Positions 36,801-49,575 of a DNA stretch of 64,000 nucleotides are shown here, in pieces. The translations under genes were made by a program, and so were the position numbers. The stretch lies in NCBI RefSeq assembly GCF_020921035.1, contig NC_063157.1, forward strand, positions 2,604,001-2,668,000, written 5' to 3'. The first letter of the stretch is position 1. The number at the start of each line of letters is the position of its first letter. The notes beneath the pieces are model-generated. The model did not search any database and was not told the origin of the DNA. It saw only the letters and a list, made by a program, of their open reading frames with translations. Source of the DNA: Rhodamnia argentea (lineage: Eukaryota > Streptophyta > Magnoliopsida > Myrtales > Myrtaceae).

Positions 36801-39800
36801 ATAATGAAGCATCTAAGTTGGACTGCGCCTGCACTGACTATGTTTGCTCGAATTCAATATATAGAAATTTGACTTCACTTTCAATGTTTGCGTGAAGGCA
36901 AGATGTTAGCTTGGTTTGTTGCTGGAAATAAGTTGTTCCGCATGTTTTAGTTTTACTATTCTATTAGTAAAGATATCTGCATGTGTTTTTACAAGCTATC
37001 AATTGAATAATCTAAGTTGGATTTCTATTTCTTTTCATGCCCGTTCCTCTTCCAGCTTTTAGTTTGAGGTCGGCATTAAGGTCAACAGCGCAAAGCTCCC
37101 TCCCATTCTTTTGTTAATGCGAGTATCCATGCAATAGAGCTTGATGAAAAATTTCAAAATGTCTTTTCCAGGTTCAAAAATGCTTACGGTTGCTGAAAAA
37201 TTTCCCTCGAGAAAGTATTGAGCCTCAACCCCTTGGAAGTGGAAAGAGTGATCAGGGTGAAGAGTTTCTGAACTTTGGGAGGAGATCTCTTGTTACTGAG
37301 CAAACTGCTGAGCTTCCTATTGAGCATCAAGTTTTTGACATGATTGATGCTGAAGGACCTAATGGGCTAGCGATGAAGGAGGTCTCCGTACTTTCCTCTT
37401 TCTTTTGAGAAGCTTCTTACTATGTTTCCGCATTAATAATCTTATGATTGAGTACATCTCACATCTTGTTTTCCACAGGCATGCAAGAGGCTTGGTATTG
37501 GTAATAAACAGAACCACAGTCGGCTTCTTAACATGTTCTCTAGATTTGGGATACATCTCGAGGCTCAAAATAGTAAGAAAGGTTTTGTTTATCGAGCCTG
37601 GACCCCAGAGAACTTCAATAAGGTTTCAGCTGATGCATTTGCATTCAAGGAAAAAAGTGTTGATAGTGGCAGTGGAAATTCAAAGCTAGACCCGGTGGAC
37701 AAAGTAGCTCCATATTTACCAGAGAATTTTACCTCATCTTCTGAAGACCCCTTTGTTCAGCTGAATAGCACAGAAATTTTATCAGAGCTTTCTTGTGGAA
37801 ATAAAGGAGATATAGAGGCTGACAATGTGCTTGCCTCAGTGGTTGAGCCCAAAGGATTACTCCATCAGCCTGAAGTTTCTGGTCCAAATTCAGAAGTTGA
37901 CTTTGTGGCTTTGCCAAATGAAAAAAGCATCGTCCCTTCTGAGGCAAGTCCTCCTTCTTTGAGATCTTGTAAATCAGAGTCACATCAGAGGTATCCATGT
38001 TTATCCTTGACTGCCGATGGTGCTAGGAGGGAGCAGAGGATATTGGAAAAAGTGCAGGTCTTGTCCTCCATCTTTTCTGGTGGCTTATGTACAAATCTAT
38101 CTATATTTTCTCCTATGACAAATATATTATTGGAGTTGTTTCCTGTTGTCTTTTGCAGAGGGAAAAGTTTATCTTGAGAGGTGAACTTTATAGGTGGCTT
38201 GTGAGTTTCGAGAAGGACAAATGCACAACAATGGACAGGAAGACTATAGATCGCATAGTAAACAAGTTACAGAAGCAAGGGCAGTGCAAATGTGCTTATT
38301 TGAAGGTCCCAACTGTCACAAACTGTAGGCGTACCCGCAGCATTCAGGTGGTTCTTCATCCATCTATCCAAAATTTATCTCCTGAACTGATCAGTGAAAT
38401 TCATGACAGAATGAGGTCCTTTGAGATGCTAACTCGTGGCCATGGCTCATCCAATCAGAAGAACACTCAATCTGTTCCTGTGCTTGACAGTGTTGAAAGG
38501 ATTCAGAGTCGTATGTATCCTGATGCGACTGCTACCAAATCAGAAGCAATGCGTGCTAATGGATTTGTGTTGGCAAAGATGGTCCGCGCGAAGCTTTTGC
38601 ATTGCTTTCTTTGGGATTATTTGCACGCTGCTCCTGATTGTGGTCATGATTTTCTGCCTACGTCAACAAGTGATGCTAACAATCCTCATAGCAGCTGTAG
38701 ACTGTTTTCTTTAGAGGAGGCTATTAAAGCTATTCCACTGGAGTTATTCTTACAGGTTGCAGGTTCCACTCAGAAGTTTGATGACATGATTAACAAGTGT
38801 AAAAGAGGCTTTTGTCTCACAGATCTTCCTCCCGAGGAATACAGGGTCTTAATGGATACTCAGGCGACAGGGAGACTATCCGTGATCATCGATATTTTAC
38901 AGAGGTTGAAGGTATATTAACTTTTGGACCATGTTTTGCTGTTTCCTGCAACTAGTTCTTAGATTGGTGGGACAGAAACATGAATATTGCCCACAATTTA
39001 TATTTACTTATGCTTGCATGTGGGTGATTCCATATTGTGTTATCCAGCGGTTAAAATCACGGCAGAGGAAATTTTCTCCAATCAGAGATGGAGGAAGTAT
39101 AGCCCTTCATTTTCAACATTCATGTTCATATGGAGACCGATTGCTATCCTCTATGGCTATTGCCTGTTGGCTATGTTTTATCTTGTCGAGTAGCTTCACT
39201 ACTTCTACTTTGACGTTGAAAATAATGATGATATGAAACCCCTTTGTAAACACTTAAAAAATTGGAACTAAATTCTGGAGTGTTTGTGTCCAAAACTTTG
39301 CGTAAATGCCCCAGAGCTGATCTTGTGTTTCTACTTTCTCTGGTTTAGACTATTTGGACCTATGATCCTGCCGAAAATGATTATATATTTTATATTCAGA
39401 AGAGTATGATAATATGAATCTAGATCTATGACCTATAACATATACTACAATATTCTATGTGTTCATGTTGACACATAATATCATTCTGGATGCTAGAAGC
39501 TTGGATGAAGGAGACATAAGGTTGGTGGCTTGAGTGGAACAAGTGGGAATTTGCTGACGAAAACTATGGGTTTGTCAAAACTGGTTCCTGACTTCTAGCC
39601 CTTAATCAAGATCACAATTGATGGTGTGTGATATGACTTGCATGCTTGACTAATAGAGGGCCATCCAAATAGATGGTAGTCTACGTTGTTGGTCCTGATT
39701 GACTCTTAGTGAAGAGTATGACCTCACAGCAAACTAAGCTCTATCTCCTTTTATGGGTTTCATAAGCCTTTTTCACTTGACTGCTATCTTTTCTATTTGC

Positions 39801-41414
39801 CTCCTCCATGTCCTTTTAGGTCTTACCCTACCCTTTTTGTTCAAGTGTCCGTCTTCTAATTATATGTCAGCCTTGGTGTACTTGGAGGTCTTCATTGCAT
39901 GTGCCAGACCACCTCAAATGACTGTTTTCATTTTATCCTCAATTGGGGCCAAGCCACCTTTTCTCATATAAATTCATTTCCGATTGTCTTTTCTCTAGTG
40001 CTCATGCGTCCAACTAGACATTTTCATTCTTTTGTGCTAGCATTGACATTTGTTGGTCACATAGAGCACCGGATGCACTTTGATCCATTTTTCTTTAACT
40101 TAGCAAAGAAAATAGAAGATCGAAACCATTTTTTTGGGGGTTTGATTTGGGTTGGCTACCATAAACAACATTTAACTCCGAGTTCATTGACCTCAGATCT
40201 ATTTTCATACAGTTTATATTGTTTCTTGAAAATATTGTTCTTCTTCAAATATGGTGTCATGACTAGTTTAGCATCAGAACTTTCTTGTCTTTCCTTAGCA
40301 TAGTTTTTGTACTAAACTTATCATTTAAGTCCACCGGTGCTGCTTTTTTTTTGGTATTTGTTTTTTGGTCAGAGCTTTTTTGGTATCAGCTGCCTTTAAA
40401 ATCATACACTGTTGATTCATAACCTTATTTTCATAATATATATGATTTTGTTGCTCGAACTTTATTCTTCTCATTTCAGATGTTCATGTTTCAGTGATTC
40501 TGTTTCATCTTTAGTGTAGTTAATGTAGTTTTGTCTCAGATGTTTTTCATTGCCATTTATGTGTACGCTTAGGATTTTGCAGGACTTTCTACCTCTTCAA
40601 TTGTAGATATTTCTTCTTGTCCATCCTTCGCCTGTAGATCTTTGAATCACACGGTTGCTTCAAATAATCAAGTGAGAGAGAGGAGAGTTAGAGATATTTC
40701 TTGTGTAGTTGGTCAGACTGGTGAAACAACTCCTGACCTTCTCCACCGGAGTTTTTGGGTTCGTTATATTAATGGCATGAAGCTTAAATAAGTGCCTTAA
40801 GTGTAGATATTTCTTCCTGGCCATCCTATATTTGAATGCCATATAATATGAGCAAAGCTGCTTCTTCATATACTAAGTCCTGAGAAAGTTCTTTTCTATG
40901 ATACAAATTAAGTGCTTATAACTTTCTAGGACTCTTCACTGTTTAACTCCTCAGCCTTCTATAGCTAGATAAACATGGTTGCCTCAAATAATCAATGTGG
41001 ACCTGCATGATCCTTCTGAACCAAAATGCAAACTTTCACTTCAAAGTTTCCCTCCATTTGAAGTTAATATACATTCAAAAATTTTCTGACTGTAATACGG
41101 TCTTAACTGATAATTTTCTTGTGTAGTTGATCAGACTGGTGAATAATGGGCATAGGGAGGATGGAGTCAAGGTTCCACATGCAGTTTTAACACATGCGAT
41201 GGAACTTAAACCTTACATTGAGGAGCCACTGTCAAGTGTTGCAAAGTCAATGAGTCTTGTATCTCTTGATCTCCGCCCTCGAATAAGACATGATTTCTTT
41301 TTATCAAACAGGGGTGCTGTTGACGAGTACTGGCAAACTCTAGAATATTGTTATGCTGCTACAGATCCAAGGGCAGCTATTCACGCATTTCCTGGATCTT
41401 CTGTTCATGAAGTA

Positions 41415-41450
<36 letters not shown>

Positions 41451-44400
41451 CTCGATCTCGATCAGACTTAAGCTCTTGCAAAAGAAATGGAATGCAATGT
41501 TATTTTGGGTGTTTTCCCTTTTCAATGGTCCTTACTATAGACTAGCTTTTCATAGCAGCTTGTGTTTGTAAGCTACTGGATTCTAGGACATTAAGCATCT
41601 CTCAAATGTCAATACTATAGCATGGGAGAGTGATCTGGTATGGGATACTTAAATTTTGCAGGTCTTCTTTTTCCGTTCATGGGCCTCCGTTCGGGTTATG
41701 ACGGCTGAGCAACGTGCTGAACTTCGCAAGCGCATTATGACGGATGCCAATGAGAAACTTCCATACCATGAATGTGAGAAGATCGCAAAGGATCTCAATC
41801 TTACCTTAGAACAGGTGATTATCCCGTCTGTTTGAAGCTGATTGCCTGTATTAACCATCAACTTTATAGCTTGCGCCACTTATTTTATTTGCCTATTTGT
41901 ATGCACACTGGTCTATTTTTCTTTCCAATTTGTCCTGACACGCTTAACACATGAACATCTCTCCGTTTCAATTGAACCTCAATGGAAAAGTTTCTTTCAT
42001 ATAATCTGCATCATAGTTTGTCCCTCTCATCAGGTGCTTCGAGTTTATTATGATAGGCGCCAAAAGCGTCTTAATACATTTCATGGCGTTCAAAATGTTT
42101 CCCGCAAACGAAAGAGATCTTCGGAAGAGGTGCTGTCAGAGCATGATGGAATTGGTGTAGTGACCGAACTTGGCCATGGTAACAATGATCTACTATCCGA
42201 CAGTGCTGAGCAGTTTATTGAAGAGCAGGTTAAATTCTTACCTTCATTAGACAAGCCCGAATCTCAATGTCAAGATGCTGAACTCGATAATTGCTTGGAA
42301 GAGCCTGGACCAAACGAAGGAGACGAAGGGTGCTCGTCTAGAACTGGCCGGCATGAGCCTACAGGGACGAGAACAGCACGGCAAAGAAGGTCCTTGTGGT
42401 CAGATGAAGCAGATAGGTAAGTGGGTACAGAAGAAAGGCTAAGGATCGTTGGTAGGTTACCACCGCAATCTGTAGTTGACTGTGCGGAAAGCACTGGTTC
42501 TTTGTAGAATTGCTTGACTAATTTCCCTACCAGCTGTCAATTATTTTGTGGCAGCTTATGGGAGTGCCCCAGTGACTTTTATTTTCAGACAGTAGTATAT
42601 AAAATAACTCTTCAAACTGGTCCTATTGAAACTGGGTTTATAGAGACAGTAGTTGCGCCATTTGTTGCATACATCCAGAGGATAACTCAAGTCTGAGTGT
42701 TGAATTATTTATTTTGAGTACTTGAGGAAGTGGCTTGGCAAATATAGTAAGTAAAGTTTTGTCAAGTTCATATATGGACAATCTTGAACTTTGCCTTTTC
42801 CATAAGTTTTTATGGGTGGCATTAGGGATTGGCAGCCGTTAATCGAATTGGTAGCGTTGTAATGTTCTCTTCATATTCAATACTTGTTTTTTTTCTGTTA
42901 AATCCTGACAATGTTCTTCAATTTTTTCTTTTCACCATTTTGAATTCACTAGCGTATCTCTTCAGGCAATTGGTCATCCTATATGCAAGAAACCGAGCAT
43001 TTGTTGGGGCAAAGTTTCACAGGACGGATTGGGCTTCTCTTCCTGACCTTCCTGCACCGCCAAGTGCCTGTGGCAAAAGAATGGCATCTCTCAACAAAAG
43101 TGATGCTTTTAGGAAATCTTTAATGAGGCTTTGTAACTTGCTTGGTGAACGATATACCAAGGAGCTGCAGAAGAATCAAGAAAAGCAATTCAATTGTGGT
43201 GATGATGGACAACTTGTGCGAGGTACAGCTGAGCATGGTTGCAGTGCTGGTTTCTCTACCATATCTCAAATCACTGAGCATGATGCTTTTGAGGAAGATC
43301 GATGGGATGACTTTAGTGTTGAACCCATCAAGACAGTGCTTGAGGAGGTTCTCCAGTGCAAGAGGATGAATAAGTTGGAGGTCTCTAAAAGAGTTGGATC
43401 TAGCACTAAGGAATGGTCTAATCTAAATATTGGTGCCCAGCATGTAAGTTGTAGCTTCTTTGCTCATGTGTCGTATTTCTTCTCTTAGAGAAAGAAAAAT
43501 GGGTTGAGATTGTTTCCAGTTGCGTCGCAAACTTTGGGTAACATTTACCTGTGTGTTACACTTGTTCCATCATTCATAGATTCCTGTACTTGCTTCAGTT
43601 TAGTTTGCTTCTCTTATAGGATTTGGTCCTCCTCAGTAACGTCCTTTCTGGTGCATAAGCAATTGTTCCATGGTAGTTTTTGTGCTGTCAGGTGATTTGT
43701 TTGCTATACTTCGGGATGATTTGTTTTACTTGCAGGATTCCCAAGTTTTGGGATATGTTTCTTCTGCTAATACCCGCAAGGATATCCAGGAGAATACTGG
43801 TGGCCAGACTAAGGGTTCTCTCCGTAGATCTAAGTCCAGCTGCCGTCGTCTTCAACGGAAATTTATCAGGCTTTGGAATGATGGAGGGCATGTCAGTGGA
43901 CATATCTGTGAATCATTGGCTGTTTCGAATGCCGTAGAGCTGTTCAAGCTTGTCTTTTTGAACTCCTCAACAGCATCCGAAGTGCCAAGTCTCTTGGCAG
44001 AATCTCTACGGCGATATTCCCAACATGATCTTTTTTCAGCCTTTAGTTATCTCAGAGAGAAAAAAATTCTGGTAGATCATTCTTAATAATTCCTCATTAT
44101 AGGCGACATCATTTCATTAAGTTTACTTTTCATACGTTGATTTTCTTGACATGGTTCTAGTTGTTAAAATGTCACTAATAACATTGGATTACTTAGTTGC
44201 TCTCACTGAATATCTGCATGGTGCCATCTATGGACCCTTCACACATTGACTTGGTCTCGGAGATTATTCGTAAACTGTAAAAATTTGCATAGCATGGTTC
44301 TGCCTCATCTGGATATTACTTTTTCTGAATCTACAATGGATATGCTTTCCAGTTGTGTAATGAGATTGAAGGCATCGATCAGTCATGTGCCTCAATTTTG

Positions 44401-47400
44401 GCATAGGAATCTAGGAACTCAATTGTAGCTCCATTGGTCGAGTAACTTCACTTGTATCTGCTATTATGGGCTAGCTTCATTCCCAGCACTAGGCACTGAT
44501 CTGATGGAATCTTTCGGAATTTTGTTTATGTTGGCTATTCCAGACTATTTAATATCAGTTAACACATCAAATGAATTAAGAAACTGCAGCTGGATCACCA
44601 TGGTGCCCATGCTTAATTCTTTTAACTTGTCAAGCATCAATCAACCAAAATTCTGCTCTGACTTCTAGCACAGATTGCGCTTGAGGAGGCCATAAGCATT
44701 ATTTTGATGCTTCAAAGTTCTGGTGCAATAATCTTGAACCAAAAGTTTTATGCAGCACATTCATGTGAATTTGCATCCTCTTCTAAGCTTCTGGAGTAAC
44801 TAGATACTGTTGTAACACTCTCGCGGGTCATCAAATAGTCCCTTCCCTCTTTCTTCCTTCTACTGCATCCCATCTTAAAGAACTTATAATGATACCCAAA
44901 GTGCTTTCTGATGGAAATTGGGTCAACTATGTTATGGTTGCATCAAGGCCAGTTATAGATTAGAGATTCTCTTCATCTTTGGAAAGGAGCTTCTATGTTG
45001 GATGTTGCCACAGTGTTTATATTTTTGTCTAGTTAAGTATGATTTGTTGTCTTAGGGTATATCTGGATGACTATTCTATCACTTTTTTCCTTTCCCTTTC
45101 CTTGTAGCTTTTCAATTGGATTTCTATATGATGTGAATGCCTGAAACCTTGTAAAGCATAAAAATGTTGAGATAGAGTCTATTAGAATTGCGAATGCCCG
45201 AAACCTTGTAAAGCATAAAAATGTTGAGGTATAGAGTCTGTTAGAATTGTTAAAACTCAAGATTTGTTTGTCTACAAGTAAAGTTCAATTTATTTGTTTT
45301 CACATTTTCAGAACTCTGGAGGCAATGCAAAACGCAACTCTTTTAATGCCCTGAGAATAGACCCTTACCTTTTCCTTCTTTTGGCAGATTGGGGGTAGTG
45401 GAAGTCAACCATTCACACTTTCTCAGAATTTTTTGCATGACATTTCAAAGTCTATGTTTCCATCCAACACTGGAAAGAGGGTTGCTAAATTTTCAAAGTG
45501 GCTTGATGAAAGGGAAAACGATCTTGATAACGAAAAGGTTGTTCCTACGGATGTTTTGCAATGTGGGGATACTATCTACCTGTTTGCTTTAGTATCTTCA
45601 GGTGAATTTTCTCTCTTTCCCTCTATGCCAGAGGAAGGTGTTGGAGAAGCTGAAGAGTCGAGAAATTTGAAACGTAGAGCTGATGATAATGAATCTTATG
45701 GTGGAAGTAAATATAAGAAACTGAAGTCTACATCAGAATGTGAGGTTGTTTCCCGCAGGGAAAAAGGGTTTCCTGGTATTATTGTGTCTATACAACGCGC
45801 TACAATGTCAAAGGCTAGCTCTCTGGAGCTGTTCAAGGATGCAGAACTTCGTGCTGGGCACCTGAGTATCCAAAGTAATGATGCTCCATGCTCTATGTTG
45901 CTTCAGACAGAGAGCAATTCATCTGGTTCTGATTGTGCAAAGAAAATAGTCACTTCGGCCAACACTACCAGCATTTCAGGGCTTTCTAATGGATCAATCT
46001 GGGATTCTATGACAAGATATGCAAACGAAGTTAATTTTTCCCATACTGCTCTCGAGCAGGGAAGTGTCGTTAATCCTAATGTCTTCAGAGTTATGTATAG
46101 TGCAATTCAAAGAGCTGGTGATCAAGGACTGAGCATGCGAGAAATTTCAGATGTTGTAGACATGCCTGGTATGTTTGTTTTCTTGTTCTCGTTTTGATAA
46201 TTATCCTTAAAACACTATTTGGTGAAATATTCTGTAATCTCCTATTGTTTTACTTCATTTTCTGTTCCTCCTCAGGGCTAAATATGCCGGAACTTCTTGT
46301 TGAAGTGCTGCAGTTGTTTGGCTTGGCATTAAAGGTTTGTTTTACTGTTTTAAAGCAAATCTGGGACCGTGTATTTCCTTTCAAGAGTTTCTTTAGGCTG
46401 TCAATTTTTCAGCAGCAATGTGGCCGGAATTGGTGATCTTTCCTTTGTGTATCTCTTCCTTGGCATCTCCTTCTAATATCGTGTCTGATAATATTTGGCT
46501 GACAATGGTAGCAGAGTTGACCAGAGATGAATTTTGCTGATCTGCTGAGTTACATTTTGGCTGCACATGGGTATTCATTTCATAAGTGAACAATCACGTG
46601 GGATCTTATTGGGTTGGAAATAGTTAGTCGCAATTTACGCAATAAATGCTTTTTCTCTAGGAGACTGGAAGAACCTTGATTTAGAAATAAAAGCTGCAGC
46701 CTAAGAAATTGAAGCTGGCGTTCACCCTGTCACAATTGTTGAAATGGATTGCAAACTATGCACTTCTGATATTCTAATGCTTTTGAACAGGTCAATTCTT
46801 TTGACTCTGTCCGTGTTGTTAACTCTCTGTTTCGTTCCAAATATTTTTTGACGTCAATTGCTGGTTCCGGTCGAGACCTAAAAGAACTATCGTCAACGGA
46901 GTCATTGATGAAGATCGGAGAAGATCACCTCATTTGTCATCCCAGGAATGATGATCTGGGTGGTGCTAATTCCGAGAGAGAAACAATCACCAATGTTGAT
47001 CAAATGCATAAAGTTACCATCCTTAATCTTCCTGAAGAAATTGACGTATCTGCAGATGAGGTTCAACATAGTAATGCATTTGAAGGGCCTATGGAAGGAG
47101 AAGTCAATCTGTCAAGAGGCACTCTTGAGATTGAATGCTCCAACTTTTCGTCTGGCAGGTTATGTATGCCCATTTTGCCTTGGATTAATGGAGATGGAAC
47201 TGTCAACAGGCTTGTGTACAGGGCACTCATACGCCGCGTCCTTGGTATTGTGATGTTAAATCCTGGGATATTGGAGGTACAAGCTCTCTTGCCTTAGTTA
47301 CTGCATTTCTTTTTACTTCAGTCTGCCATTTATTGCGACGATCCATCTATTGTAACATCAGCACACTATTAGTGATGATTTAAGTATTAGCTGTTGCCAT

Positions 47401-48471
47401 GTAAGTCTATTTGCTGTCAAGAGTGAAGCGACCAACTTAATCATAGTACTATATCATTTTTTTTACCCTTGTAGTTCTAGTGACAAGTTTGTTTTTGGCT
47501 TGAAGTTTAGTTGGCAGCTTGTAAGGCAACCCTTATATGAAGTTTGTTCTTGAGACTTTTATCTTCTCTCTGCAGGATGAGATAATTGGCCGATTGGATG
47601 TTCTAAACCCTCAGGTATGCACTGATATACATTCAAATTAGCCCACAATAAATGCGGAGGTACCTTTTCTGTCTGATGAACCTGTATGGAAAAAGAATAT
47701 ATTGTGTGGTTTTTGAATGATAATTGGCCCCCTCCAAATTTTGAGAACAATAACTAAAGTTCAATTAAGAGTCGGTAAAAAGAGATTACAATTTCAACTA
47801 GTCTGTCAGTATTTTCATGGAATGAGATGTTCATATGACAAATTTGCGAACCATGTAATTAGGAATTGCTGCTTCAGCATTTGTGGGTTATTGCATGCAT
47901 GGATGCAATTTTGTGTGGTCAATGGTCTGTGAGACTATGGTTGACCTTCACTTGTAAATGACGTTGGGCTATTATTCTATGGTAATGTTATCATCTAGAA
48001 AACTGTAAGTGCATCTCCTTAGCAGACTCTTTCATGGACTGTAGTTGGGTTGCCTACAGTCAAAACTATTGATGCGATATGAGTTGAAGGTGAGTGATCA
48101 CATGCATGCTTCATTTCTTAATTGGAGAGATTTCCTGTAACTTATGTCCTTGGGAAGGCATCCGCCTGATTTAAGAAAAACATCTGGTGCACCTATTGCC
48201 ATGTTGAGATTTGCAACTGATGATGTTTTTGTAGCTATTATTGTTCTTGCTTGTACGAAAGTAATTCTTTGCAATCTTTCTGCAGAGCTGTAGAAAATTG
48301 TTAGAGCTGATGGTTCTGGATAAACACCTCAATGTCAGGAAGATGCATCAAACTCAAGGCTCTGAGCCTCCTCATGTAATGAAGTCTCTTCTTGGTGGCC
48401 ATTTCAGAGAATCGAAGTTCATCTGCCGTGAGCATTTCTTTGCTAATCCAATGAGCGCGTCACTATTATAA
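33843..48471 (+). CDS. B-block-binding subunit of TFIIIC (large subunit)
   Basis: This subunit recognises the B box of tRNA and other Pol III genes as part of TFIIIC and recruits TFIIIB. Seventeen exons: 33843-34216, 36040-36442, 36552-36626, 36735-36797, 37172-37381, 37479-38057, 38159-38911, 41127-41411, 41662-41814, 42034-42416, 42966-43443, 43736-44071, 45388-46168, 46276-46334, 46791-47276, 47576-47614, 48286-48471. They sum to 5643 nt, 1880 aa; all phases close. The B-block winged-helix region spans about 125-200 (MKGVTQSQLSKEFGMGGKYM). Later conserved blocks are CRLFSLEEAIKAIPLELFLQ, DLPPEEYRVLMDTQATGRLS (exon 7), AKFHRTDWASLPDLPAPPS (exon 11) and SSGRLCMPILPWINGDGT (exon 15). Basic nuclear-localisation-like clusters occur in exon 10 (SRKRKRSSEE) and exon 13. 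Intron 1 is mostly a TIR element. Intron 7 is 2.2 kb. Its 3' end was copied twice downstream. The Arabidopsis counterpart by recall is At1g17450. Confidence 0.93.
34379..35988. mobile_element. TIR element filling TFIIIC intron 1, probable MULE relative
   Basis: Left end GGATAAGGGTG and reverse complement of right end GGGATAAGTGCACC; both then carry an internal block GTCCTAAAACTTG. The ends resemble those of the element at 1375-2685 (GGGATAAGTTCGC). Flanks are similar but not identical (ATTTACATCAA versus ATTTGTCATTAA), so the target duplication is degenerate. No transposase was seen. It accounts for about 1.6 of the 1.8 kb intron. Confidence 0.5.
40600..41160 (+). repeat. Diverged duplication in TFIIIC intron 7 copying the exon 8 acceptor
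   Basis: 40692-40725 (TTCTTGTGTAG then TTGGTCAGACTGGTGAA) parallels the true intron end and exon 8 start at 41115-41145 (TTCTTGTGTAG then TTGATCAGACTGGTGAA). Flanking words GTTGC(T/C)TCAAATAATCAA and TAGATATTTCTTC also recur at 40601-40675, 40800 and 40975-41000. The upstream copy has no continuing ORF and appears unused. Confidence 0.65.
41416..41446 (+). repeat. (CT)n microsatellite next to TFIIIC exon 8 donor
   Basis: The donor GAA|GTACAC is followed within a few bases by about 30 bases of CT repeat and a (GATCTC) triplet of repeats. Confidence 0.85.
45135..45250 (+). repeat. Tandem ~58-bp duplication in TFIIIC intron 12
   Basis: 45135-45191 (GAATGCCTGAAACCTTGTAA at its start) recurs at 45192-45250 with a few substitutions and a two-base indel. 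It is intronic, with no coding effect. Confidence 0.85.
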
Positions 48472-49575
48472 TGATGTTGTACTCTGTTGTATCCATGTAG
48501 CTGCATCTGCTAAAGAGAAAAGGAACAAGATTTAACTGTGGACTCCATGCAAATGCCTTGCGAGTGTTTACCATCTTATTTCCTTCTCTTTTTGACTTAT
48601 GTAGATCTTGCACGTGTGTGTAGCAGTGTAGCTATGTATACTAACGTTCTCTATCTCCGGCAGAGAAACCTTAGTTTTGCTAAGCTGTCTATCGTGATGA
48701 TGGCTTTCAAGCATGTTATATCTATTTGTTAAGATTGATGTCGATGTTAGCATAGCAAGTACATATCCATCCTTGCCCTTTATTTGTTGCATGTTCTTAG
48801 TTGATCAGCAGCTATACAATTTCGCGTTAGACCGTGCGTATGCCAACAGAACTTGGATCAGTCCCCAAGCTAAGTGGTCTCTCAGCTTGAGCATGTTTTT
48901 TTTCCTGGTTCAACTTCAGAGTTGTAAGCTTCGGATGATTGGGCTTTGCTCACTATTAACAAATTGCGGCAACGGTCTCCCATTTATGTTCTTATGTCGA
49001 ATCTGATGGGTTGTATTCTAATCTGAGTTAGAACAATCACATAAATAATAGAAAAATATATGAAGTACGGTTTACTCGGGTTCACTTTAGAATAGAGTTT
49101 TGTTCTGCAAAGAGATTTTATTATGATTTAGATTTACAGCCGCATAACTCGTTATAATGATTTCTCATACGAGCACAATATATATGATCTAAAAATGGAT
49201 TCAAAACCTAAGCCTATTCAAATCCCTTTGATTTCATAATAAACGGGTCAATTTAAACACAAGTCTAAATTCGTTGTTGTTTCGAGGGCACTGTCCTCGA
49301 ATTCCCGCCCGCTCATCGGCAAACGGGATTCCAGCTCGTTGACCGAGCAGAGGGACCTCCATTTCGGGGGTGCTGTCTCCGAACCCCCGTATTTCATGCA
49401 CATAGGTTATATGCTGTCAGTTCATATTTCAGTTTTTCTCAAATCATGTGAGCGTGCCCGGTATGAGAAACAAAGATTTTTGAAGTATTCGCCAACTCTA
49501 AATGAATTGAGTATGCAGGTTGCTCTGGCTATGGGTTAACAAGGTAAGATAGGGGCATCAAGCTTGGCTATTTAA
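48472..49575. other. TFIIIC 3' flank and retroelement-like spacer
   Basis: 48472-49012 is 3' flank; parts of it recur in the duplicated fragments at 56.6-56.9 kb and 58.1-58.4 kb. 49030-49550 contains a GC-richer stretch (GGGGGTGCTGTCTCCGAACC) of a kind found in plant LTRs, but no paired LTR or coding domain was found. Confidence 0.4.

Noticed and set aside
39753-40303. Possible exons in TFIIIC intron 7
   Set aside because: Open frames lack similarity, and exon 7 (LQRLK) joins exon 8 (LIRLV) directly in phase.
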